A stretch of 64,000 nucleotides of DNA, from positions 340,205-404,204 of the forward strand of contig NZ_JAHYSS010000007.1 of the NCBI RefSeq assembly GCF_019802255.1, given 5' to 3'. This document shows positions 27,276 through 34,313 of this stretch, in pieces. The first letter of the stretch is position 1; each line of letters opens with the position of its first letter. Source of the DNA: Pedobacter polysacchareus. GTDB taxonomy: Bacteria; Bacteroidota; Bacteroidia; Sphingobacteriales; Sphingobacteriaceae. Both the position numbers and the translations under genes were made by a program. The notes under the pieces are model-generated. The model saw only the letters and a list, made by a program, of their open reading frames with translations. It did not search any database and was not told the DNA's origin.

Positions 27276-28133
27276 ATGAGAAAATTCTTCCTTGTCCCCC
27301 TCGCTTGCGCTGGGCTTTTTCTGAGCTTTAATACGATAAAGAAACCAGTTACAGACCCTCCAGCTAAGAAGCAAAGCTCAATTCCATCCAATAACAAAAA
27401 GGGCTGGATCTCCCTTTTTAATCAAAAAGACATCAACGATTGGTTTGTGAAGATCGCTCATCATGAAGTTGGGGAAAATTATGGCAATACTTTTCGCGTG
27501 GAAGATGGCATGATTAAAGTAAGATATGACCAGTATGGGGATTTCAACGACCAATTTGGCCATTTATATTATAAAGTACCTTACTCCTATTACCATCTGG
27601 TAGTAGAATACCGTTTTGTAGGTGAACTCCAAAAAGGCGCCCCTGATTATACGTTAAGAAACAGCGGAGTGATGTTCCATTCCCAGGATCCAAGAACGAT
27701 GCCTAAAGAACAAGATTGGCCGATTTCTGTAGAGATGCAGTTTTTAGGAGGCCTGGGTGATGGGAAACCAAGACCTACAGGCAACATGTGTTCACCAGGA
27801 ACTAATGTAGTGTATCAGGGCAAAATCGCCGCATCCCATTGTCTCAACTCAACTTCAAAAACTTATCATGGCGATCAATGGGTTCGTGCAGAACTGATTG
27901 TTTTGGGAGATTCCCTGATCACACACATCATCAATGGAGATACCGTACTACAATATTCGAAACCACAAATCGGTGGTGGAACTGCCAACAACTATGACCC
28001 TAAAATCAAAATTGACGGCAAGTTATTGAGCAGCGGTTACATCGCTTTACAAAGTGAAGGACAGCCCATTGACTTCCGAAAAGTAGAACTAAAAGATTTA
28101 TCGGCCTTAAAAGCAAAAACCAAGCGCAAATAG
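27276..28133 (+). CDS. DUF1080 / 3-keto-disaccharide hydrolase-domain protein
   Basis: A 285-residue exported protein with a signal peptide (residues 1-~20). One concanavalin-like domain follows, starting GWISLFNQKDINDWFVK and including YYHLVVEYRF, NSGVMFHSQDP, WPISVEMQFLGG and the closing GYIALQSEGQPIDFRKVEL. This is the DUF1080 pattern; characterised members cleave 3-keto-glucosides. I chose the ATG at 27276 because the signal peptide starts there. A start at 27219 would put 19 extra residues before it. Substrate is unknown. Confidence 0.88.
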   Translation: MRKFFLVPLACAGLFLSFNTIKKPVTDPPAKKQSSIPSNNKKGWISLFNQKDINDWFVKIAHHEVGENYGNTFRVEDGMIKVRYDQYGDFNDQFGHLYYKVPYSYYHLVVEYRFVGELQKGAPDYTLRNSGVMFHSQDPRTMPKEQDWPISVEMQFLGGLGDGKPRPTGNMCSPGTNVVYQGKIAASHCLNSTSKTYHGDQWVRAELIVLGDSLITHIINGDTVLQYSKPQIGGGTANNYDPKIKIDGKLLSSGYIALQSEGQPIDFRKVELKDLSALKAKTKRK

Positions 28134-28170
28134 ACTTGGTTTTCCTTGAATTATTTGTTTTTGCAAACTG

Positions 28171-28201
28171 TTGTAGATGTCCATTTTTACTTATACCTTT
28201 G
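28171..28201 (+). promoter_or_regulatory. tRNA-Arg promoter
   Basis: TTG (28171-28173) and TACCTTTG (28194-28201) are 20 bases apart, a textbook Bacteroidota promoter ending 19 bases before the tRNA. The same TTATACCTTTGC string occurs before rpsA. Confidence 0.7.
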
Positions 28202-28220
28202 CGACTCCAAAATTGGATAT

Positions 28221-28294
28221 GCATCCATAGCTCAGCTGGATAGAGCAACGGTTTTCTAAACCGTAGGTCATAGGTTCGAATCCTATTGGGTGTA
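28221..28294 (+). tRNA. tRNA-Arg (anticodon UCU)
   Basis: A complete cloverleaf of 74 bases. The acceptor is GCATCCA / TGGGTGT (with a G-U first pair) and discriminator A. The D arm is GCTC...GAGC. The anticodon stem is ACGGT / ACCGT with loop TTTCTAA, giving anticodon TCT. The T arm is ATAGG-TTCGAAT-CCTAT. CCA is not encoded (ACA follows). It reads AGA and AGG arginine codons. It stands alone between two protein genes and is followed by a hairpin terminator. Confidence 0.95.
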
Positions 28295-28318
28295 CAAGAG
28301 ATTTATCTCTTAAATTAA

Positions 28319-28350
28319 GGCGACGTTGCTCCAGACGTCGTCTTTTTTTG
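28319..28350 (+). terminator. Terminator after tRNA-Arg
   Basis: The stem GGCGACGT / ACGTCGTC (one G-U pair) with an 8-base loop is followed by a T run. The sequence resembles the hairpin at 30241-30283. Confidence 0.75.
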
Positions 28351-28439
28351 TTTAAAGGGATTTTGGCCGGAGCTAATGGCATCTTTAAGTTAGTTCGTCT
28401 GCTCTGTCAAGACAGCTCACATTTTCACCTCCTAACGAT

Positions 28440-28447
28440 TACCTTTG
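28440..28447 (+). promoter_or_regulatory. -7 element of the GlxA-like regulator gene
   Basis: TACCTTTG matches the consensus and ends 4 bases before the ATG at 28452, implying a leaderless transcript. No clear -33 TTTG is seen at the usual distance. Confidence 0.45.
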
Positions 28448-28451
28448 AAAA

Positions 28452-29369
28452 ATGAGCTCCAATCGTGTTATATTTTTCATATTTGATAGCGTCCATCTTT
28501 TAGATCTGGCAGGTGCCCTAACCGTTTTCTATGAATCCGGATGCTGTGGAAAACCATATGATATGCGTTACGTTTCTCCATATCAAAATCCTGGAACCTC
28601 ATCAGGTCTTGGATTTACAAATGTGGAACCACTCAGTTCAGTGACCGTCGATCAGAATGATATCGTGATTGTGGCTGGGATGGAAATTGAAAAATGGAAC
28701 AGAGCAGATGATCAGCTCTGGATGCCCTGGTTACAAGCCGCAGCTAAAAGTGGTGCGATCGTAGCTTCAGTTTGTACGGCAACTTTTGCGCTTGCCGCAG
28801 CAGGTCTGTTAAATGGCCAAAATTGCACTACGCATTGGGCATGGACTACTACTTTACAGCAAAAATACCCACTGCTTAAGGTCATAGAAAATAAGCTATT
28901 CGTACAAAGCGGCAGGATTTTCAGCAGTGCGGGAATCGCTACAGGTATTGACCTGGCGCTCTATCTTATTGAACAGCAGCATGGGGCAGCTTTTGCATGT
29001 ATGGTAGCACAAGATATGGTAGTTTATATACGCAGAGACGGAGCGGAAGCGCAAAGCAGCATCTATCTGCAAAACAGGCAGCACATTAACCAATATATAC
29101 ATCAGGTACAAGATTATATCACCAAAAATTTACAGCATAAAATAACTATAGGAGAACTGGCGGATCTAATTTTTGTCAGTCCGCGGAACCTGACGCGCTT
29201 ATTCAAATCTGCCACAGGAACCCCTATAGGACAATATACTCAATTGCTAAGACAGGAAAAAGCGAAGCATCTGCTGAAAACCAAACATAAAATGGCCTGG
29301 ATAGCGAAAGAATGTGGCTATAGCAATACTGCTCAATTGCGCAAATCTATCAAAGAAGCAAACGATTAA
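28452..29369 (+). CDS. GlxA-type transcriptional regulator (DJ-1/PfpI + AraC)
   Basis: A 305-residue protein. The N-terminal DJ-1/PfpI-fold sensor (1-~180) has the nucleophile-elbow cysteine Cys108 in ASVCTATFALAAAGLLNG. The C-terminal AraC DNA-binding domain (~215-300) has its first helix-turn-helix in TIGELADLIFVSPRNLTRLF. The second helix-turn-helix (AWIAKECGYSNTAQLRKSI) ends soon after, slightly short of the usual AraC tail. It is closely followed by an exported DJ-1 protein gene. A second GlxA-like gene lies 4 kb away. Its ligand and targets are unknown. Confidence 0.9.
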   Translation: MSSNRVIFFIFDSVHLLDLAGALTVFYESGCCGKPYDMRYVSPYQNPGTSSGLGFTNVEPLSSVTVDQNDIVIVAGMEIEKWNRADDQLWMPWLQAAAKSGAIVASVCTATFALAAAGLLNGQNCTTHWAWTTTLQQKYPLLKVIENKLFVQSGRIFSSAGIATGIDLALYLIEQQHGAAFACMVAQDMVVYIRRDGAEAQSSIYLQNRQHINQYIHQVQDYITKNLQHKITIGELADLIFVSPRNLTRLFKSATGTPIGQYTQLLRQEKAKHLLKTKHKMAWIAKECGYSNTAQLRKSIKEAND

Positions 29370-29463
29370 AAAATTGACCTCAGATCGAATGGCCGGATTG
29401 TGAGGATAACTGTCCTGATTTATGAGTTGAGTTCCCTTAATTTTGGGCATAAATAATATATTC

Positions 29464-30243
29464 ATGAGACGATTATTACTCTTCATACTTTTAATTCCCT
29501 GCTTTGCTTTTACGCAAAGAGATGGAACTGCCTATCTGTGTCCGCCTTGCAACCATCCATGTGATACTGCTGTTTACCAGCAACCCGGTGTTTGTACACA
29601 TTGTGGGATGACATTAGTTGAGAAAAACCAGCAGCTGTCGGAGGATAAAAAAATAACGGTTTGCTTTTACTTATATGATGGCGTAGAAGTACTTGATTTC
29701 GCGGGGCCGATGGAGGTCTTTTCCTATGCAGGCTTTAAAGTCATCACTGTCGCAAAAACTAAAAGTCCACTTTTGTCGCAGGGAATTCTTAAGATCATTC
29801 CGGATTACAGCATTAAAGATGCTCCGCAAGCAGATATTTTCGCCGTATTTGGTGGTTCAGATGAAGTGGCAGCGGATGATCCTGAGGTTATTTCCTGGAT
29901 AAAATCGAGGGACAGCAGTACTAAAAGCTATTTTTCTGTTTGCACTGGCGCGTTTATTCTTGGTAAAGCAGGCCTGCTGGATAAGGTGACCGTGACGACT
30001 TTTCATAAAAGTATTGCCAATCTTCAAAAAGCGGTGCCGAAAGCTAAAGTGCTTCAAAATGTCCGCTATGTGGACAATGGCAGGGTCATCACTACAGCAG
30101 GAATATCAGCAGGTATGGATGGGGCACTCCATCTGGTGGCAAAATTGAGAGGTAAAGCTGCAGCTGAAGCCATTGCAAAGCAAATGGAATATGATAAATA
30201 TCAGCCTGAACAAGGCATAGATCTATCAAGCCCGAAAAAATAA
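29464..30243 (+). CDS. Exported DJ-1/PfpI-fold protein with cysteine-rich N-terminal module
   Basis: A 259-residue protein. An N-terminal signal (LLLFILLIPCFAF) is followed by a compact Cys module, YLCPPCNHPCDTAV then GVCTHCGMTLV, resembling the heavy-metal-binding domains of copper and zinc proteins. A DJ-1/PfpI domain (~65-240) has the elbow cysteine Cys160 in SVCTGAFILGKAGLL and TTAGISAGMDGALHL. It has no DNA-binding domain. I chose the ATG at 29464 because the signal starts there; the TTG at 29443 lies in a TAATTTTG promoter-like element. It shares its terminator with the convergent sigma factor gene. A metal- or redox-linked periplasmic role is inference. Confidence 0.85.
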   Translation: MRRLLLFILLIPCFAFTQRDGTAYLCPPCNHPCDTAVYQQPGVCTHCGMTLVEKNQQLSEDKKITVCFYLYDGVEVLDFAGPMEVFSYAGFKVITVAKTKSPLLSQGILKIIPDYSIKDAPQADIFAVFGGSDEVAADDPEVISWIKSRDSSTKSYFSVCTGAFILGKAGLLDKVTVTTFHKSIANLQKAVPKAKVLQNVRYVDNGRVITTAGISAGMDGALHLVAKLRGKAAAEAIAKQMEYDKYQPEQGIDLSSPKK

Positions 30244-30283
30244 TAAGAGGCGACGTTAGTCCAAACGTCGCCTCTTATTATTT
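30241..30283. terminator. Bidirectional hairpin terminator
   Basis: TAATAAGAGGCGACGTT (30241-30257) pairs perfectly with AACGTCGCCTCTTATTA (30264-30280) around a 6-base loop, with A and T runs on either side. The stop codon of the DJ-1 gene lies inside the stem. It serves the convergent sigma factor gene as well. Confidence 0.88.
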
Positions 30284-31142
30284 AAAAATATTCTGCCAGA
30301 TAGGGCGTCCTGCAATGCTGTCTTAAAGTTTTCAGCGCCCTGTCTTTTAATTGCCTGATGCGTTCCTTACTCAGGTTAAAAACTTCTACCATATCATCCA
30401 ATGTCAATGCGGTATGGTTATCCAGGCCAAAGAACAAGGTGATGATCCATTTTTCCCTTTCCGGAAGTACACCTAAAGTACGCTGTAGATCCTCGCTCAG
30501 CGATTCTGTCATCATTTGTGCATCTGTATTCGGTACATTGGTATTGACCAGACTGTCCAGCAGACTAAAACCACTTTCTTCATTGGTAGTCATATCCAGC
30601 GAAAAAGACAAAGGGGCACTCGATAAATAATCCGAAACCTTATCTGCAGAAAGTTCTGTTTCCTGAGAAATTTCCTCATAAGTAGGCAAGCGTTCCAGCT
30701 TTTGTTCTAATAAATCTGATGCTTTATTAATTTTGATGATGCCCAATACCTGATTTCCAGGGAGGCGGATCATTCTCTTTTGATCAGCCAATGCCTGCAT
30801 AATGCTCTGGCGAATCCACCATACGGCAAAAGAGATAAATTTGAAGCCTTTGGTATCGTCAAACCGCTCCGCAGCTTTAATTAAACCCAGGTTGCCTTCG
30901 CTGATCAGGTCAGCCAGCTGCAAACCTCTATTCTGATACTTTTTGGCTACAGAAACGACAAAGCGCAAATTGGTTTTCACCAGTTTATCCAGGGCTGCTT
31001 TATCTCCTTTTTTAATTCTTCTGGCCAGATTCAACTCTTCTTCTACATTTACCAGATCGATTCTTCCGATATCGGTCAGGTATTTATCAATAGATTCGGA
31101 ATCCCGATTGGTAATGGATGGTGCAATCTTTAACTGTCTCAT
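30282..31142 (-). CDS. Sigma-70 factor of the RpoD/SigA type (possible paralogue)
   Basis: A 286-residue sigma factor without the long region 1.1, the normal form in Bacteroidota. Region 1.2 (SIDKYLTDIGRIDL), region 2 (NLRFVVSVAKKYQNRGLQLA and FISFAVWWIRQSIMQAL), region 3 and region 4.2 (LSKERIRQLKDRALKTLRQH) are present. It starts MRQLKIAPSITNRDSESIDK, very like the primary factor. Region 4 (HTALTLDDMVEVFNLSKERI) and the end TPYLAEYF look less like the housekeeping form, so it may be a second RpoD-like factor. Its ATG overlaps the serC stop by four bases (ATGA), so it is translated with serC. Confidence 0.9.
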   Translation of the reverse strand: MRQLKIAPSITNRDSESIDKYLTDIGRIDLVNVEEELNLARRIKKGDKAALDKLVKTNLRFVVSVAKKYQNRGLQLADLISEGNLGLIKAAERFDDTKGFKFISFAVWWIRQSIMQALADQKRMIRLPGNQVLGIIKINKASDLLEQKLERLPTYEEISQETELSADKVSDYLSSAPLSFSLDMTTNEESGFSLLDSLVNTNVPNTDAQMMTESLSEDLQRTLGVLPEREKWIITLFFGLDNHTALTLDDMVEVFNLSKERIRQLKDRALKTLRQHCRTPYLAEYF

Positions 31143-32245
31143 ACCGTAACTTCATTTTTTAATGATACCTGCTTATTTAAGATGTAAGTTTCAAAATCCT
31201 GCATACATTTTACGAGTACTTCCACACTCGATATAGGCAATGCATTGTATAAAGAAACTCTGAAACCGCCTGCGGAAGGATATCCTTTGATCCCTACGAT
31301 ACCTTTTGTGCTTGCAAAATCCAGGAATTCGGCTTCTAATGCTGGATCTTTTGCTTTGAAAGTCACATTCATTCTGGACCTGTCTGTGGGATTTGCCAGG
31401 CCATAAAACAAGGTATTTCTATCTATTTCTTTATATAACAATCCTGATTTGGCGATGTTTTCTACTTCCTGCTGTGCTACACCTCCTTTTTCCTTCAGCC
31501 ACCTTAAATTCAACATGGCCACATAAATTGAGAATACCGGAGGGGTGTTAAACATAGAATTATTGTCTATGTAAATCCGGTAGTCAGACATAGAAGGTAC
31601 TTCGCGCTGAATTTTTTCCAGTAAACTATTTTTGATCACGACAAGGGTCATACCAGCGGGGCCCATATTTTTTTGTGCACCTGCATAAATCAGGTCAAAA
31701 TCTGCGACATCAATAGGTCTGCTGAAGATATCAGAAGACATATCGCAGATTACCGGGATATTGGTGGCCGGCACGCTGAATACTTCTGTTCCTTCAATCG
31801 TATTATTAGAACAATAATGAAAATAAGCGGCTTCGGATGGAATTTGGTAACCAGTAGGAACATAGTAATAGTCTTTGTCTTTGGAGGAAGCGACGATCTC
31901 CACCTGTCCAAAGAACAAAGCTTCTTTGATGGCTTTCAAAGAGAAGAATCCAGTATCCAGGTAAGCTGCTTTTTTATCCTGCTGCAGGAAATTCATTGCC
32001 AGCATAGAAAACTGGGTGCTGGCACCTCCTTGCAAAAATATAACGCTGTAACCTGCAGGCACTCCCAGCAATTCTTTCACTAAATCCTGTGTTTCATTGA
32101 TGACAGCTTCGAACTCTGGAGTACGGTGGGAGATCTCTAAAATACTAAGGCCAATGCCATTAAAATCCCTAACTGCATCTGCTGCCTGATCTAAAACTTT
32201 AGCAGGTAAAATACATGGTCCTGCACCGAAATTATGTTTGATCAT
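31139..32245 (-). CDS. serC: Phosphoserine aminotransferase
   Basis: A 368-residue PLP enzyme converting 3-phosphohydroxypyruvate and glutamate to phosphoserine and 2-oxoglutarate. Visible motifs are the N-terminus HNFGAGPCILP, LEISHRTPEFE, the PLP-binding LQGGASTQF, and the Schiff-base Lys in LIYAGAQKNMGPAG. C-terminal RMNVTFK and GGFRVSLYNALP follow. I chose the ATG at 32245 (MIKHNFGAGP). An in-frame upstream ATG at 32311 would add 22 residues not seen in the family. It is divergent from an Lrp-family gene and overlaps the sigma factor gene. No serA is nearby. Confidence 0.95.
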   Translation of the reverse strand: MIKHNFGAGPCILPAKVLDQAADAVRDFNGIGLSILEISHRTPEFEAVINETQDLVKELLGVPAGYSVIFLQGGASTQFSMLAMNFLQQDKKAAYLDTGFFSLKAIKEALFFGQVEIVASSKDKDYYYVPTGYQIPSEAAYFHYCSNNTIEGTEVFSVPATNIPVICDMSSDIFSRPIDVADFDLIYAGAQKNMGPAGMTLVVIKNSLLEKIQREVPSMSDYRIYIDNNSMFNTPPVFSIYVAMLNLRWLKEKGGVAQQEVENIAKSGLLYKEIDRNTLFYGLANPTDRSRMNVTFKAKDPALEAEFLDFASTKGIVGIKGYPSAGGFRVSLYNALPISSVEVLVKCMQDFETYILNKQVSLKNEVTV

Positions 32246-32558
32246 TGTTTTATAGGTTCTGGTTGATAGCTCCAAAGTTCGGAACGTCAAAACGGATATC
32301 TCATTTTCCAATTACATTCAGCAAATTTTTCTGTTTTAACTACTTTAAACCATACATTTTTTGGGTACCAATTCTAATGCTAGGCTGCTGCAAAATTTAA
32401 TTTCCCTACTTCCTTATTTTTTAAGGGGTTAAGGTATGTTTTACACTATCCTTTCGCAGAAAGACCGTAAATGTTTCATAAAAAATAAATAATACTATAT
32501 TTGACCTTAATTACGTTGTAAAACATCTACACTAAGCTAGAAATCTATCTTCTGAAAA
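32246..32558. other. Divergent region between serC and the Lrp gene
   Basis: A 313-base AT-rich region. The only clear signal is the -7 element TATATTTG (32496-32503) for the Lrp gene. A weak TAAATTTTG on the minus strand near 32392-32400 could serve serC. Lrp-type proteins often bind such shared regions, but no site is identifiable by eye. Confidence 0.4.
32496..32503 (+). promoter_or_regulatory. -7 element of the Lrp-family gene
   Basis: TATATTTG fits the consensus. TTTC at 32474-32477 is a one-mismatch -33 with an 18-base spacer. Transcription would start near 32508, about 50 bases before the ATG. Confidence 0.5.
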
Positions 32559-33020
32559 ATGTCTAAACTAGATCCTACCCATCTTGGAATTTTGCGTCTT
32601 TTACAGGAAGATGCCCGAATGACGCATAAAGAACTGGCGAGAAGATTAAGGAAAAGTGTTTCTCCAATTTTTGAACGCGTAAAATGGCTGGAGCAAAACG
32701 GCTATATCAAAGGTTATACCGCATTGGTAGACCTGCAGAAAAGCAGCAACAGCATCATTTCCTTTACGCATATCCAGATGAATGACCATTCTGAAGAAGC
32801 TTTAAGCGCTTTTCAAAAGGAAGTGGTACAGTTTGAAGATGTGAGAGAATGCTATTATATCACTGGTAATTTCGATTTCATCCTGAAAATCGTCTCTCCG
32901 GATATGAAAGGTTACAACGATTTTTTACGCGGCCAGTTGTCAAAATTACCAAATGTAGGCAGCGTACAAAGCTTCCTGGTACTTTCTGAAGAGAAAAGAG
33001 ATACCAGCTACAAGATCTAA
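32559..33020 (+). CDS. Lrp/AsnC-family transcriptional regulator
   Basis: A 153-residue regulator. The N-terminal helix-turn-helix (DPTHLGILRLLQEDARMTHK, then ELARRLRKSVSPIFERVKWL) is followed by the ligand-binding RAM domain with ECYYITGNFDFILKIVSPDM and a strand near the end. Members respond to amino acids and often control neighbouring amino-acid genes. Divergence from serC makes serine metabolism a reasonable target, though not proven. The following 318 bases carry no gene. Confidence 0.92.
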   Translation: MSKLDPTHLGILRLLQEDARMTHKELARRLRKSVSPIFERVKWLEQNGYIKGYTALVDLQKSSNSIISFTHIQMNDHSEEALSAFQKEVVQFEDVRECYYITGNFDFILKIVSPDMKGYNDFLRGQLSKLPNVGSVQSFLVLSEEKRDTSYKI

Positions 33021-33338
33021 GCGCTTAAATCTAGGTCCAGCCCTATTAAAACATTCCTTTTTCCCAATTGTTAAAACATCAGGTAATTTCAGTTTAAGCG
33101 CATTCTTCAACAATTCAATAACAGAAAAATCAATAAGTAATTTCAGGTAAATACAATTGCAGGAATTTTCCAGGTAGAGGTCGGAAAGTGTTCGGGAAGA
33201 GAAGGGCCTTATCATAGAGAGCGGAACCACAACTACAAGCTGATACCCAGTCTACACCAGGGGCAAATCAGCTGCATCATTGTCTTCAGTATAATGGAAT
33301 ATAAATTCTTAAATTGCATCGTATAAAACGTAAATCAG
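33021..33338. other. Intergenic region, nothing identified
   Basis: 318 bases between the Lrp gene and the second GlxA-like gene. A minus-strand ORF crosses it but overlaps the Lrp gene and looks like no known protein. No hairpin, RNA gene or convincing -7 element was found. Confidence 0.4.
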
Positions 33339-34313
33339 ATGGTACAGGTAGCCTTATTACTCCCCAATAATTATCGTTTACTAAGCGTAGCCGCAATACT
33401 TGATGTATTTGATACAGTGAATCATTATTATCAAGAAATCGGCAGAACGCCTCTTTTTCAAATCAACCTGATCAGGAATACGACCATTTCCAGGGAAGGA
33501 ACTACTTTTGAAAAATACAATGCACTCAGCTTATCCGAATCCGGGCAGCAAAACCTCATCTTAATTCCAGCATTTGGTACATCAAACCTCAATACCGCCA
33601 TCCAGGAAAATCTGGAATTCCTGCCCTGGCTACAGCAGCAATATAAGAAAGGTGCGGAACTGGCCAGTTTTTGTACAGGAGCCTTTTTATTGGCGGCCAC
33701 AGGTTTACTCAACGGAAAAACTGCCACCACTCATGTAAATGCAAGCACCGCATTTGCCAGCTGTTTTCCCGATGTTTATTTTACACCGGAAAAAGTAGTT
33801 ACCGCCGACCAGGGGATTTATACCAGCGGTGGCTCAACAAGCAGTTTTCATTTGATGCTGATGCTGATCCACAACTACTGTAGCCGCGATACCGCCATAC
33901 ACATTGCCAAAATATTCTCCATTGACATGAACCGGGAACAGCAAAGCCATTTCGGGACTTTTCATCCGGTAAGGGATCATGGTGATGAACTGGTGTCTAA
34001 AACACAGCTTTGCATTGAAAATGCCTATAAAGAATCGGTAACGATTGAAGATATTCTGCAGCAAATTCCTTCCAGCAGAAGAAACATTGTACGCAGATTT
34101 AAACAGGCTACGGGAAATACCCTTATTGAATATTTACAAAAAACCAGAATTGAGGCGGCTAAAAAGCTTTTAGAGCAAACCAACCTCAGTATTCTGGAAG
34201 TAATGTTAGATTCCGGCTATAATGATCTGAAAACTTTCAGACAGCTTTTCAAGAAAAACTCCGGAATGACACCTAAAGATTATAGGGATAAATTTAAGCC
34301 GAAAGCCGCATAG
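33339..34313 (+). CDS. GlxA-type transcriptional regulator (DJ-1/PfpI + AraC), second copy
   Basis: A 324-residue protein with a DJ-1/PfpI-fold sensor (~1-195) with elbow Cys112 in ASFCTGAFLLAATGLLNG, and an AraC DNA-binding domain (~220-320). Both helix-turn-helices are complete (TIEDILQQIPSSRRNIVRRF and ILEVMLDSGYNDLKTFRQLF, then KNSGMTPKDYR). It has the canonical AraC tail that the first GlxA-like protein lacks. Its last 20 bases overlap the end of the convergent PepSY gene. Targets are unknown; the neighbouring import locus is one candidate. Confidence 0.9.
   Translation: MVQVALLLPNNYRLLSVAAILDVFDTVNHYYQEIGRTPLFQINLIRNTTISREGTTFEKYNALSLSESGQQNLILIPAFGTSNLNTAIQENLEFLPWLQQQYKKGAELASFCTGAFLLAATGLLNGKTATTHVNASTAFASCFPDVYFTPEKVVTADQGIYTSGGSTSSFHLMLMLIHNYCSRDTAIHIAKIFSIDMNREQQSHFGTFHPVRDHGDELVSKTQLCIENAYKESVTIEDILQQIPSSRRNIVRRFKQATGNTLIEYLQKTRIEAAKKLLEQTNLSILEVMLDSGYNDLKTFRQLFKKNSGMTPKDYRDKFKPKAA

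Noticed and set aside
32946..33230. Minus-strand 94-codon ORF
   Set aside because: It overlaps the end of the Lrp-family gene and has no recognisable domain.
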